A stretch of DNA of 64,000 nucleotides from Bacteroidota bacterium. GTDB taxonomy: Bacteria > Bacteroidota > JABWAT01. Within the stretch, counting starts at the first letter, position 1. Every line of letters starts with the position of its first letter. The notes under the pieces were generated by a model that worked only from the letters and a program-made list of their open reading frames with translations, was not told the origin of the DNA and searched no databases. This document shows, piece by piece, positions 1 to 8,700 of this stretch. The DNA is taken from positions 372,001-436,000 of the forward strand of contig JAKLJL010000001.1 of NCBI GenBank assembly GCA_023151185.1. Direction: 5' to 3'. The position numbers and the translations under genes were made by a program.

Positions 1-459
1 ATCGCTGAAACTTTCCGGAATTCAACCAATTTTCTGTATCTGGGCCGTGGGTACAACTTCCCGGTTGCACTTGAAGGGGCTCTGAAACTAAAGGAAATCA
101 GCTACATCCATGCAGAAGGATATCCGGCAGCCGAAATGAAGCATGGCCCGATTGCCCTGATTGATGAAAATATGCCGGTTGTCTTTGTAGCAATCCAGGA
201 CAGCACCTATCACAAGGTTATTTCAAACATCGAAGAAGTAAGAGCCAGAAAAGGCCGGGTAATTGCCATTGCAAATGAAGGAGATGAGAATATTGACCGT
301 CTTGCTGAATTTGTAATTAAAATTCCGGTGACAATTGAACCGCTTACTCCCTTGTTGACCTCCATCCCGCTTCAGTTGCTTTCTTACCATATTGCTGTCA
401 TGAGAGAGTGCAATGTGGACCAGCCACGAAACCTGGCTAAATCAGTTACAGTTGAATAA
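1..459 (+). CDS. glmS: GlmS, glutamine-fructose-6-phosphate aminotransferase (isomerising), C-terminal part
   Basis: The reading frame is open from base 1, so only about the last 152 residues of a roughly 610-residue enzyme are present. GlmS makes glucosamine-6-phosphate from fructose-6-phosphate and glutamine, the first step toward UDP-GlcNAc. The visible part is the second half of the SIS sugar-isomerase domain: the [17 protein letters not shown] stretch, then [11 protein letters not shown], then the invariant C-terminus [13 protein letters not shown]. The glutaminase domain lies upstream, outside the window. A strong hairpin terminator follows directly. An internal ATG at 136 is not the true start. 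Confidence 0.97.
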   Translation: MAETFRNSTNFLYLGRGYNFPVALEGALKLKEISYIHAEGYPAAEMKHGPIALIDENMPVVFVAIQDSTYHKVISNIEEVRARKGRVIAIANEGDENIDRLAEFVIKIPVTIEPLTPLLTSIPLQLLSYHIAVMRECNVDQPRNLAKSVTVE

Positions 460-460
460 T

Positions 461-487
461 AAAAAAGGGGCTGAGGCCCCTTTTTTA
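461..487. terminator. Bidirectional rho-independent terminator after glmS
   Basis: Six A residues, a GGGGC/GCCCC stem with a short loop and six T residues make a symmetrical hairpin between the convergent glmS and the small minus-strand gene. It can serve both strands. Confidence 0.9.
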
Positions 488-775
488 TTCCGGTAAATCA
501 TCCTGGGATTTCGACAGATTCTGCCTGGCCCGTTCATCCTCAATATACTCTCTGACAGCCGGTTTCATATAAACCTGGTCAAGATCCATACCGGCAAAAA
601 TCCGGGCGAGGGTGGCCATCCGGATTTCAGGAGTCAGGCGTTTATTGATCATGATCAGTTTCTCCTGGTTTAACAGGCAGGATCCGCCGGAAAAATCCCC
701 GATTTCATACCGGATTCTGAAGCCAAGGTCCCTGGCAAGCTGTTCAAGTTCGGTTAGTATCTCCTGCTTTTTCAT
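485..775 (-). CDS. Conserved small hypothetical protein (96 aa)
   Basis: Small soluble protein with no signal peptide or membrane segment. It has an N-terminal helix rich in Glu and Leu, a GDFSGGSCLLN motif, an INKRLTPE segment and a C-terminal YIEDE acidic stretch. I recall similar roughly 95-residue proteins of unknown role in Chlorobi-like and Ignavibacteria genomes, but cannot name a family. The start is the ATG at 775, which overlaps the upstream gene's stop as TAATG, so the two are translationally coupled. The in-frame start at 784 lies inside the upstream gene and is less likely. Confidence 0.7.
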   Translation of the reverse strand: MKKQEILTELEQLARDLGFRIRYEIGDFSGGSCLLNQEKLIMINKRLTPEIRMATLARIFAGMDLDQVYMKPAVREYIEDERARQNLSKSQDDLPE

Positions 776-1503
776 TACCAGCACACTCCTGCAGTCAGTT
801 CATGGTGAAGGAGGGAAATCCGGCCATCTTCCCGGTCCAGATTCCATCGCTGAACACCAGAGCAGGCGGTAACCGACAGTCCGGCCCAGCCAAAAACCTC
901 CGGGATTCTGAACCGGATTAATCCGGAAGCTCTGAACTGGCTTCCGAGTCCGTCGTTAAAGGAAGAAAGCCCAAATCCGGCACCGGCAAGAAGGCTGAAA
1001 TCAACCAGAATCAGTTTTCTCTGGAAAGAACAGGAATAACCGGTTTGCAACCCAGCAGAAGTTCCGTAGAAGGAGTTTTGTCCGGAACTGTCCGGTTTTT
1101 TCCAGCTTAGAATATCACTAAAAATCATCAACGGAATTTTATGGGCCGGGTGGGTTGTTGAAAGGGTGAATTCTGCAATTTTCTGGCTTAACTGGCCAAA
1201 CTGCCAGGATCCGGTAGCATCAGGATTTTTAAGTTTTCCGTACGAGTACCGAATGCCGAGATTTTCAGACTGGTAGACCACAACCGGACTCTGGATCCGG
1301 CCGGTGAGAGTTTTAACACCTGGAGTTTCTGAAAAGCCGCTGATCGATCCGGCAGTTACCCCTGCTTCGAAGGACGCGGTAACTTCCTGAGAGGAACGGG
1401 TCCCCGAAAAAATCTGGGCCGGAGAAGAAAATGGGGGAATCAGGGCGAAAAACACAGGCAGGAACAGAAAAAATGCCTTAACGATAAAGGTATTTGGGTT
1501 CAT
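775..1503 (-). CDS. Predicted outer-membrane or periplasmic protein, function unknown
   Basis: Protein of 242 residues starting with a signal peptide (residues 1 to about 29: short basic start, FFLFLPVFFALI core, SPAQ cleavage region). The rest alternates short hydrophobic and polar stretches rich in Gly, Ser and aromatic residues, as in outer-membrane beta-barrels, and ends in an aromatic residue (W), common for barrels. No enzymatic motif is seen. It is the first gene of a two-gene unit with the small downstream protein (TAATG overlap). The barrel call is inference from composition. Confidence 0.65.
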   Translation of the reverse strand: MNPNTFIVKAFFLFLPVFFALIPPFSSPAQIFSGTRSSQEVTASFEAGVTAGSISGFSETPGVKTLTGRIQSPVVVYQSENLGIRYSYGKLKNPDATGSWQFGQLSQKIAEFTLSTTHPAHKIPLMIFSDILSWKKPDSSGQNSFYGTSAGLQTGYSCSFQRKLILVDFSLLAGAGFGLSSFNDGLGSQFRASGLIRFRIPEVFGWAGLSVTACSGVQRWNLDREDGRISLLHHELTAGVCW

Positions 1504-1598
1504 TTAAATTAAATTGTAAATGGTTAATAAAATTTGTATCTTAAAATACCTATTTTCTTTTCTAATTTCTAATTGAAGGTCAAGGACAGGTAAACTGT

Positions 1599-2468
1599 AT
1601 GCCGTTAAAAATCTCTCAGGACTACCTGGAAAAACTTCGGGATCAAAGCTTCAGAAGAACGAAGGCTCTTTCCATTAAGACGGATCAGGATGCTGTGGAT
1701 TTCATTTCCAGTGTCGGATTCTGTTTCGCCTTCAAAGCCGAACTGTCTGAACTGCCTTCCATCTGGAATGCTGTTAAAGGAGAACGCCGTCCTGAAATCC
1801 CCACCAGTATCAATCAGGACCCTGATGTCACCTTTACCTGGGCACTGAAAGATAAATTACCCCAGAACCGGAAAGCCTTTTACGGTAAATTCCTGAAGAA
1901 ACAGCCAACTTTTATTTCGGTTGACTACATTCCTTATTTTTTTGTTCTGAATGCCAATGTTGGCTCTGCCGACAGTTCCTGGGAAAATTTCGTTCACAAA
2001 CATATTTCCGAAGCAGAAAAACGGGTTCTTGATACCATTCTTGAAGACCATCCGATTACGACAATTGAACTGAGACGGAAAATGGAAATGACCGGGAAAT
2101 ACATCCGTCCGGTTTTTGACAAATCGCTTCAGGAGCTGGAACGGAAGATGTACATCATGGAAGTTGGCCGGCAGGACCATCCTTTTACCCCCATCTGGGA
2201 TATGGTTGTTTCCCACTTCCCCGGGTTAAATGACAAAATCAATTCGCTGACTGAAGATGATGCCCGGGAACGGATTCTGGAGAAATATTTCCAGGTTCAG
2301 GTGATTTCCAATGAAAAAAGGATTCAGGCTCTGTTCAACTGGCAGCCAAAAGACATTGACAATGCCCTTGAAAACCTCAGAAAGCAGGGACAACTGGTTC
2401 CGATTTCTCTGGTTGCCTCACGTGGCCGGTGGCTGGCTCATCACACCGTACAGGATTTATTGAAGTGA
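1599..2468 (+). CDS. Winged-helix protein related to the AlkZ/YcaQ DNA glycosylase family
   Basis: Soluble protein of 289 residues. An N-terminal helical segment (RRTKALSIKTDQDAVDFISSVGFCF) is followed by a central part ending in KHISEAEKRVLDTILEDHPITT, a winged-helix-like stretch with basic residues, and a C-terminal basic segment (RGRWLAHHTV). The arrangement resembles the HTH_42 (AlkZ/YcaQ) superfamily, whose characterised members unhook DNA interstrand crosslinks or remove alkylated bases. It is shorter than typical AlkZ (about 390-410 residues) and I do not see the usual catalytic QxR/QxD motif, so glycosylase activity is doubtful. Its stop overlaps the GTG start of the next gene. Confidence 0.45.
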   Translation: MPLKISQDYLEKLRDQSFRRTKALSIKTDQDAVDFISSVGFCFAFKAELSELPSIWNAVKGERRPEIPTSINQDPDVTFTWALKDKLPQNRKAFYGKFLKKQPTFISVDYIPYFFVLNANVGSADSSWENFVHKHISEAEKRVLDTILEDHPITTIELRRKMEMTGKYIRPVFDKSLQELERKMYIMEVGRQDHPFTPIWDMVVSHFPGLNDKINSLTEDDARERILEKYFQVQVISNEKRIQALFNWQPKDIDNALENLRKQGQLVPISLVASRGRWLAHHTVQDLLK

Positions 2469-2917
2469 GTTCACAACCGTCAGCCCTGCTGCCGGAGATT
2501 GCTGACTACACCCACTCCCTGTCCCGGTCCTTCCCGATGACCGGGATTCCGGCGCAAACCTCTCCGGAAAATGACGGCCTTTTCAGACTGCTTCTGATCC
2601 TGAAACTGACCGGCCGGGTACATACAGTTGCGGTAATATCTGCCTCTGATTCGGCACTGCGGGAGTTTCTTCAGGCCCACTTTATTCAAACCGCCCTTTC
2701 TGACGGTCCTGATCTGGTATTGGATATTTCTGAAGACCGGTCCGAACCCAGCCCTGAAAGTTTTTTTTCAAGGCTCAACCGGGGAACACTTGTTGTTCAG
2801 GGGCCCCTTACCGGGCAATCAGGAACCGGGCAAAACCAACGGTCTGCTTCCCCAGACGGATTCACTGGGTCTTTCCTTCCTGCCGGCCGTGGATTTTGGT
2901 TTGCAATCAAAAATTAA
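2465..2917 (+). CDS. Hypothetical protein (about 150 aa), unknown
   Basis: I do not recognise it. The frame can start at ATG 2429, but a GTG at 2465 overlaps the upstream stop (GTGA) and is the more economical start. The product has a hydrophobic central stretch (LFRLLLILKL, then TVAVIS), a Ser/Pro/Gly-rich C-terminal third and no clear signal or motif. Codon and base use match the flanking native genes, and it fills the space between the winged-helix gene and the S9 peptidase, so it is probably translated. A coding assignment is not certain. Confidence 0.5.
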   Translation: MSSQPSALLPEIADYTHSLSRSFPMTGIPAQTSPENDGLFRLLLILKLTGRVHTVAVISASDSALREFLQAHFIQTALSDGPDLVLDISEDRSEPSPESFFSRLNRGTLVVQGPLTGQSGTGQNQRSASPDGFTGSFLPAGRGFWFAIKN

Positions 2918-2935
2918 ACATCAACAGGACCAACC

Positions 2936-4951
2936 ATGAAAAAAACTTCTGCAGTATTTCTGTTCCTTCTTTTACCCGCCCTGCTTTTTGCTCAGGGCAG
3001 ACCATTGACTATTGACGATATGATGAAAATGAAACGTCTTGGTGGTTTTTCGGTCTCACCAGATGGAAAATCAGTTGTCTTTGCTGCCGGAGAGGTTCAC
3101 TTTCAGGAAAACAAGGTGGTAAATGATTTATATCTGCTGACTATCGGAACCAAGGCTGTTCAACGCCTGACTGAAAATCAAAAAAGCAACTTCAGTCCCG
3201 TGTTCAGCCGGGACGGCAAATCCGTCTGGTTTGTTTCAACCCGGACAGGTGCTCCTCAGATTTTTAAACTGGAGACCGAAACCAGGCAGACTGAACAGGT
3301 TACTTCCTTTTTAATGGGGATTGGCGGATTTGTTCTTTCCGCTGATGAAAGCCGGATTGCTTTCGATTCTGAAGTCTATCCGGAAGAAACCACACCTGAA
3401 GGGAATCTGGCACGGTCAGAGGCTGCTGATGCTTCGAAAGTCAAGGCACAGGTCATTTCAAAACTTCCCTACCGGTTCTGGACATCCTGGAAAAATGGAA
3501 TGCGGAATCATGTCTGGATTTATGACCGGGAAAAGAAAACCTACACAGATGCGACGCCGGGTGATTTTGATACCCCGCCTTTTGACCTTGGCGGATCTCA
3601 GGATTACCAGTTTTCGCAGGACGGAAAAAGCCTTTGGTTTGTGAGAAACCCAGACCGTCAGGTTGCCTGGTCTACAAATAATGATGTTTTTCTGGCTGAT
3701 CTTGCTACCGGTGCTCTCCAGAATCTGACAGAAGCAAACAAGGCAAATGACATGAACCCGATGCCGTCACCTGATGGAAAATTCATCGCCTGGCTTTCGA
3801 TGAAGAGACCGGGCTTTGAAGCGGATAAAATTGATATTCTGGTTAAAAACAGAGAAACCGGGGAAGTAAAAAACCTAACCGCCGGCCTGGACCGTTCAGT
3901 GGGTGAGGCAAAATGGTCGCCTGAAGAAGACGCCTTCTTTTTTACAGCAGGAAATCTGGGCTATAACTCACTTTATCAGGTCGGTGTTTCTTCCGGTTCT
4001 CCCAGATTGATTCTGGATAAGGTTTCAACCGGTTCCTTTTCCTTTGCAGGACCCGGAAAAATAGTCTACTCTGCCAGCAGGAGCAATCTACCCTATGAAC
4101 TCTTTCTGCTGGACTCTGCAACAGGAAAGTCAGAGCAGCTTACCTTTCTGAATCGGGAGATTCTGGCCGGGCTGGACCTTCCGGCGCCAAAGGAAATCTG
4201 GTATGAAGGTGCAAACGGGATAAAAAACCACGCCTTTGTTTTTCTTCCGCCGGCTTTTGATCCGAATAAAAAATACCCGCTTGTTTATTATGTTCATGGT
4301 GGGCCTCAGGGTGCCTGGGGGGATAGCTGGAGTTACCGCTGGAATCCGCAGGTGTGGGCTGCCCAAGGATTTATTCTGGTGGCTCCAAATCCGACCGGCT
4401 CAACAGGTTACGGGCAAAAATTTACTGATGACATTTCAGGAGACTGGGGTGGGGCTGTTTATACTGATCTGATCAAGGGATTGGATTATTCAATCCAAAA
4501 CTTTCCGGTTGATACTACCCGTATGGCAGCAGCCGGGGCCAGTTATGGCGGCTACATGATGAACTGGTTTCAGGGCCATACCACCCGGTTTAAAACACTC
4601 ATCAGTCATGCCGGTGTGTACAATCTTTCAACCATGTTCGGCACAACTGAGGAAGTATGGTTTCCGCTTTGGGAGTTCAGAGGAACACCCTGGACCAACC
4701 CGGAGATGTACAAAAAATGGTCACCCTCCGAATATGTGAAGAATTTCAGGACCCCGACCCTCGTTATTCACGGTGCTCTCGATTTCAGGGTTCCCGAGTC
4801 GCAGGCTTTTGAATATTTCACTGCTCTTCAGTATCAGGGAGTGGAATCCAGGTTCCTGTACTTTCCGGATGAAGGGCACTGGATTTTAAAACCACAGAAT
4901 TCGAAATTCTGGCATGACACCATTTTTTCCTGGCTGAAGGAGAAACTTTGA
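2936..4951 (+). CDS. S9 family serine peptidase (prolyl oligopeptidase/acylaminoacyl-peptidase type), secreted
   Basis: A 671-residue protein with a signal peptide (residues 1-19, ending LLFAQ). Residues 20 to about 400 form a beta-propeller of WD40-like/PD40 repeats (SPDGKSVVFAA, SRDGKSVWFVS, SPDGKFIAW). Residues about 410-671 are the alpha/beta-hydrolase domain. The catalytic Ser is S536 in GASYGGYMM, with Asp D616 in HGALDFRVP and His H648 in DEGHW; order and spacing are canonical for S9. It probably trims peptides in the periplasm. The start is ATG 2936. The stop overlaps the TTG start of the radical SAM gene, so the two are likely co-transcribed, although no functional link is obvious. 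Confidence 0.93.
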   Translation: MKKTSAVFLFLLLPALLFAQGRPLTIDDMMKMKRLGGFSVSPDGKSVVFAAGEVHFQENKVVNDLYLLTIGTKAVQRLTENQKSNFSPVFSRDGKSVWFVSTRTGAPQIFKLETETRQTEQVTSFLMGIGGFVLSADESRIAFDSEVYPEETTPEGNLARSEAADASKVKAQVISKLPYRFWTSWKNGMRNHVWIYDREKKTYTDATPGDFDTPPFDLGGSQDYQFSQDGKSLWFVRNPDRQVAWSTNNDVFLADLATGALQNLTEANKANDMNPMPSPDGKFIAWLSMKRPGFEADKIDILVKNRETGEVKNLTAGLDRSVGEAKWSPEEDAFFFTAGNLGYNSLYQVGVSSGSPRLILDKVSTGSFSFAGPGKIVYSASRSNLPYELFLLDSATGKSEQLTFLNREILAGLDLPAPKEIWYEGANGIKNHAFVFLPPAFDPNKKYPLVYYVHGGPQGAWGDSWSYRWNPQVWAAQGFILVAPNPTGSTGYGQKFTDDISGDWGGAVYTDLIKGLDYSIQNFPVDTTRMAAAGASYGGYMMNWFQGHTTRFKTLISHAGVYNLSTMFGTTEEVWFPLWEFRGTPWTNPEMYKKWSPSEYVKNFRTPTLVIHGALDFRVPESQAFEYFTALQYQGVESRFLYFPDEGHWILKPQNSKFWHDTIFSWLKEKL

Positions 4952-5964
4952 TCAAGCGGTTTGAATGGGGCATTTTCAGGTATTTAACTTTTGGACGGAT
5001 CCTGAATGCTGCCCTTGTTTTAACCTCGTACCAGATTTCCAGACTGATCAGAAGGCCGGTCGTGTGGGGCGGGCCCTGGTCAGTCTCACTTGAACCAACC
5101 AATCACTGCAACCTGAAGTGCCCCGAGTGTCCTTCAGGGCTTGGTGAACTGACCCGGCCTTTGGGTCTTGTCCGGCCGGATGCATTCAAACTTTATGCCG
5201 GCTCCCTAAAAAAACATGCATTTTACGTTCAGTTGTTTTTCCAGGGGGAGCCGTTTGTTAATACCTACCTGCCTGAACTGATCCGGATTGCTCATCAAAG
5301 CCGTCTGTATGTGGCCATTTCAACCAATGGAATTTTACTGACGCCCGACCGGATTGAAGCTCTTTTAAAGGATCCACCCGATAAACTCATCTTCTCAATC
5401 GACGGTCTGGACGAGGAAACTTACCGGAATTATCGGATCGGGGGGACTTTTTCGGCCGCTTTTTCGGGACTATCCGAAATTATGAAACACAAAAAGGCGG
5501 GGAGGCTGCCCCATACTTTCGTGGAATTTCAGTTCATCGTTATGAAGCAGAATGAGCACCAGATTCCGGAGGTTCTTAAACTCGGGAAAAGGCTCGGGGT
5601 CAATAAAGTGACGTTGAAAACCATGCAGGTTTATTCAACTGCTTCTGCAGAGTATTTCCTTCCGCAAAATGAAAAATACCGCCGGTATAGCCTGGATGCT
5701 TCAGGTCTCAGAATCAAAGGTACGTTTAAAAATGACTGCTTTGCGCTTTGGCGGTCGGCGGTGATCACCTGGGATGGAAATGCCGTTCCGTGCTGTTTTG
5801 ATAAAGATGCCCGCTTTGTCTTTGGAAATGTATCTCAAACCCCATTTCTGACTCTCTGGAAAAATTCCGCCTGGCAAACCTTCCGTCAGGACCTCATGAT
5901 GGACAGAAGCCGGCTGGAAATGTGCCGAAACTGTACCGAAGGTGTCCGGATCAATATTGTCTGA
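4948..5964 (+). CDS. Radical SAM/SPASM domain protein
   Basis: A 338-residue cytosolic enzyme. C54, C58 and C61 in NHCNLKCPEC form the CxxxCxxC motif that binds the SAM-reducing 4Fe-4S cluster. The GEP/STNG motifs of the radical SAM barrel follow (FFQGEPFVN, AISTNGILL, FSIDGLDEETY). The C-terminus is a SPASM-type auxiliary cluster domain (CCFDKD near residue 285, then CRNC near the end). SPASM enzymes usually modify ribosomal peptides or enzyme side chains, but no precursor peptide is evident nearby, so the substrate is unknown. Translation starts at a TTG overlapping the preceding stop. Confidence 0.88.
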   Translation: MIKRFEWGIFRYLTFGRILNAALVLTSYQISRLIRRPVVWGGPWSVSLEPTNHCNLKCPECPSGLGELTRPLGLVRPDAFKLYAGSLKKHAFYVQLFFQGEPFVNTYLPELIRIAHQSRLYVAISTNGILLTPDRIEALLKDPPDKLIFSIDGLDEETYRNYRIGGTFSAAFSGLSEIMKHKKAGRLPHTFVEFQFIVMKQNEHQIPEVLKLGKRLGVNKVTLKTMQVYSTASAEYFLPQNEKYRRYSLDASGLRIKGTFKNDCFALWRSAVITWDGNAVPCCFDKDARFVFGNVSQTPFLTLWKNSAWQTFRQDLMMDRSRLEMCRNCTEGVRINIV

Positions 5965-5976
5965 TCTGTGAAGTTA

Positions 5977-5998
5977 AAAAGTCATCCTGACTTTTCCT
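5977..5998 (+). terminator. Hairpin terminator after the radical SAM gene
   Basis: An 8-bp perfect inverted repeat (AAAAGTCA / TGACTTTT) with a 3-nt loop lies 13 nt after the stop codon and ends in a short T run. It is weak but well placed between this operon and the mannan operon. Confidence 0.5.
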
Positions 5999-6127
5999 GC
6001 CTGAAATTCTTATCTGCCTGATAAATCATTATCGAAAAAATAAAACTGCCGGATCTTGGCCGCAACCAGAACCGGTCTGGGAATGCAGTAAAATACACTT
6101 TTAGAAAAAGCCCTGTGTGTCCTGAAT

Positions 6128-6143
6128 TGGCACGGTTCCTGCA
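6128..6143 (+). promoter_or_regulatory. Candidate sigma-54 (-24/-12) promoter of the mannan operon
   Basis: TGGCACGGTTCCTGCA matches the -24/-12 consensus TGGCAC-N5-TTGCA with one mismatch (CTGCA). The invariant GG and GC are separated by exactly 10 nt. A start of transcription near 6155 would give a leader of about 30 nt before the ATG at 6185. No sigma-54 activator gene is in the window. Confidence 0.45.
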
Positions 6144-6184
6144 AGGAGCAAACCGTCGCAGTCACTTTACAGAAAGGCATCACC

Positions 6185-7696
6185 ATGACATACCGGGCTT
6201 GTTTTCGGGTCATTCCTGCGGTTTTTCTTTTATTTTCCCCGGGCTTGTTTGCTCAAACTTCTCAGATTTCTCCAAAACTTAAAAATTTCATTACGGTTCA
6301 GGTTGACCGGTTGATGGACGGTGAAAAACCGTTCCGTTTTTTCGGTCTTGCTGCACCCAATATCCAGCAAAATGAATCCCAGATCAGAGCAGACCGGACG
6401 AACCGTTTTCCTGACGAGTTTGAAATCCGGGATATTTACAGCGGAATTCAGCGCACGGGCGGACTTGCTACCCGGACATTTTCTCTCTCTGTCTATTCTC
6501 CTGATGATAACGGAATGCCGGTTTATATCCCGGCACGGCGAACCTACAATGAAGTGGCTTTTCAGTGTCTCGACCGGGTCATTGCTTTCGCCCATGAATA
6601 TAACATCCGGGTGATTATTCCCCTCATAGCCTCTCAATCCTTTGGCGGCATCCGGGGGGTTGATGAATTCTCAACTTTATCCGGCAAACCCAAAGGATCC
6701 TTCTGGACGGATGAAGAAGTCAAAGCGGATTTCCGGCATTTTCTCGATTATCTGCTCAACCGGAAAAATACAGTAAACGGACTTCTCTACAAAGACGATC
6801 CGGCCATTTTGTGCTGGCAGCTTGGAAATGAATTTGGCAGTTATAGTGGTGACCGTGGACTGAACTGGGACGAATGGAGTCCGAAGATTCTGGCCTGGAG
6901 TCTTGAAATGGCAGCTTACATCAAAAAAGTGGATCCGAACCACCTGATTATGGAGGCAAATGGCGGTGACCGGAAAGCTTTGCTTGCAGATCCGAATATT
7001 GATCTGATCAGTGACCATCTGTATGAATACTGGAACCGGATGGGTGGAAGGCCATGGGAACTGGCCCCGATTGCCAAAGCATCCTGGGAAGAATGCAAAG
7101 GAAAGAAACCGCTTTTGATAGATGAGTTCGGACTTGCTTCCGTTGAAAATCAGCGTGAACTCATGAAAGTGATCAGAGAAACCGGAATTTCCGGCGGACT
7201 CATGTGGAGCATCAGAAGTCACCGCCGGGATGGCGGGTGGTATTACCACAACGAAGGCGGCACCCCCGTCAATTCGTTTCACGTTCCCGGATTTGCTGAC
7301 GGAACTTCCTTCGAAGCAACCCGGATTCTGGATATGCTCAGAAAAGAATCGTTCCTGATCAGAGGAATTGGACCTGAACCCATTTCAAAACCTGCACCGG
7401 CACCGGTTCTGTTTAAAAAGGACACTGGTTTTACGTGGAGAGGATCTGCCGGAGCCTCCTCCTACACCATTGAACGTGCAGAAAATCCCAAAGGACCCTG
7501 GAAAGTGCTTCGTTCCGGTTTGCATGATTCTGTGATCTGGGATGTGGCAAAATTTGAACCGTCACCCGAAGCTTCTGAACCTTTGATTCTGTACACTGAT
7601 GAATCTGCAGAAAAAGGAAAACCGTACTGGTACCGCATTAAAGCAGTGAATGAAGCCGGTGAAACCGATTATTCTCCCGTTCTGGAGGTTAAGTAA
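6185..7696 (+). CDS. GH5-like mannan endo-1,4-beta-mannosidase, secreted
   Basis: A 503-residue protein with a signal peptide (about residues 1-23, ending GLFAQ). Residues about 35-400 form a clan GH-A (beta/alpha)8 barrel. The acid/base is E216 in CWQLGNEFG and the nucleophile is E314 in LLIDEFG. The RFFGLAAPNI start of the barrel and the overall layout resemble GH5 mannanases. Residues about 405-503 form an FN3-like domain (SYTIERAENPKGPW, YWYRIKAVNEAGETDYSP). It begins an operon with an aldo/keto reductase, a CBM6-like protein and a GH26 enzyme, which supports attack on beta-mannan. It lacks a T9SS tail. The next gene starts right at the stop. Confidence 0.85.
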   Translation: MTYRACFRVIPAVFLLFSPGLFAQTSQISPKLKNFITVQVDRLMDGEKPFRFFGLAAPNIQQNESQIRADRTNRFPDEFEIRDIYSGIQRTGGLATRTFSLSVYSPDDNGMPVYIPARRTYNEVAFQCLDRVIAFAHEYNIRVIIPLIASQSFGGIRGVDEFSTLSGKPKGSFWTDEEVKADFRHFLDYLLNRKNTVNGLLYKDDPAILCWQLGNEFGSYSGDRGLNWDEWSPKILAWSLEMAAYIKKVDPNHLIMEANGGDRKALLADPNIDLISDHLYEYWNRMGGRPWELAPIAKASWEECKGKKPLLIDEFGLASVENQRELMKVIRETGISGGLMWSIRSHRRDGGWYYHNEGGTPVNSFHVPGFADGTSFEATRILDMLRKESFLIRGIGPEPISKPAPAPVLFKKDTGFTWRGSAGASSYTIERAENPKGPWKVLRSGLHDSVIWDVAKFEPSPEASEPLILYTDESAEKGKPYWYRIKAVNEAGETDYSPVLEVK

Positions 7697-8689
7697 GTGA
7701 TGGCTTATTTACCCGACGAAAACCGTTACGATAAAATCAGGTATAACCGGACCGGGAAATCCGGACTGAAACTTCCGGCACTTTCACTGGGACTCTGGCA
7801 TAATTTCGGTGGCGTTGATGTCTATGAAAATGCCAGAAAAATGGTTCACCGGTCGTTTGATCTGGGCATTACGCATTTTGATCTCGCCAATAATTACGGT
7901 CCGCCTCCCGGTTCTGCAGAGGAAACTTTCGGCCGGATTCTGAAGCAGGATTTGTTGCCTTACCGGGATGAACTCATCATTTCAACCAAGGCCGGTTACG
8001 ACATGTGGCCGGGTCCGTATGGTAACTTCGGATCCCGGAAGTATCTGCTGGCCAGCCTGGATCAGAGTTTGGTGAGAATGGGATTGGATTATGTAGATAT
8101 TTTTTATTCCCACCGGCCTGATCCTGAAACTCCGCTCGAAGAAACCATGGGTGCACTGGATACGGCGGTCCGGTCGGGGAAAGCACTTTATGCGGGAATT
8201 TCGAATTATCCGGCAGAGCAATCAAAAAAGGCAATTGCCATTCTGAAAGATCTGGGAACGCCCTGTCTGATCCATCAGGCCAAATATTCAATGTTTGAAA
8301 GATGGGTCGAAGGCGGACTTCTCGATGTTCTTGAAGAAACCGGCACCGGATGTATTGCCTTTTCCCCTCTTGCCCAGGGTCTTCTTACCACTAAATACCT
8401 GTCCGGCATTCCGGAAGATTCCCGTGCGGCCAAAAGTCACGGCGCACTTCAGGCAAGTCAGGTTTCTGCGGATAAAATCAGTAAAATCCACCGGCTCAAT
8501 GAACTGGCCCTTCAGCGGAATCAAACTCTTGCGCAAATGGCCATTGCCTGGCTCCTGAAAGATCACCGGATTACTTCCGTTTTAATCGGGGCCAGTAAGG
8601 TTTCCCAGATTGAGGATTGTTTTGAAGCCTTGAAAAATCTGCAGTTTTCTCCGGTAGAACTGAACGTGATTGAACAGATTCTGTTGTGA
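7697..8689 (+). CDS. Aldo/keto reductase (YghZ/Kv-beta-like clade)
   Basis: A 330-residue NADPH-dependent reductase of the AKR superfamily with the catalytic tetrad in order: Asp and Tyr in FDLANNYG, Lys in ISTKAGYD and His in YSHRPDP. The GISNYPAEQ and VLIGASKVSQIE motifs and the N-terminal YNRTGKSGLKLPALSLGLWHNFG resemble the YghZ/Gpr group that reduces small aldehydes such as L-glyceraldehyde-3-phosphate. It has no signal peptide, so it is cytosolic, between two secreted mannan enzymes. It may handle sugar or aldehyde products of mannan breakdown (inference). GGAGG at 7684 serves either the GTG at 7697 or the ATG at 7700. Confidence 0.9.
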   Translation: MMAYLPDENRYDKIRYNRTGKSGLKLPALSLGLWHNFGGVDVYENARKMVHRSFDLGITHFDLANNYGPPPGSAEETFGRILKQDLLPYRDELIISTKAGYDMWPGPYGNFGSRKYLLASLDQSLVRMGLDYVDIFYSHRPDPETPLEETMGALDTAVRSGKALYAGISNYPAEQSKKAIAILKDLGTPCLIHQAKYSMFERWVEGGLLDVLEETGTGCIAFSPLAQGLLTTKYLSGIPEDSRAAKSHGALQASQVSADKISKIHRLNELALQRNQTLAQMAIAWLLKDHRITSVLIGASKVSQIEDCFEALKNLQFSPVELNVIEQILL

Positions 8690-8700
8690 AAGGAAATTCA

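Noticed and set aside
775-784. Longer start (784) for the small protein at 485-775
   Set aside because: It lies inside the upstream coding region, whereas the ATG at 775 forms a TAATG overlap typical of coupled genes.
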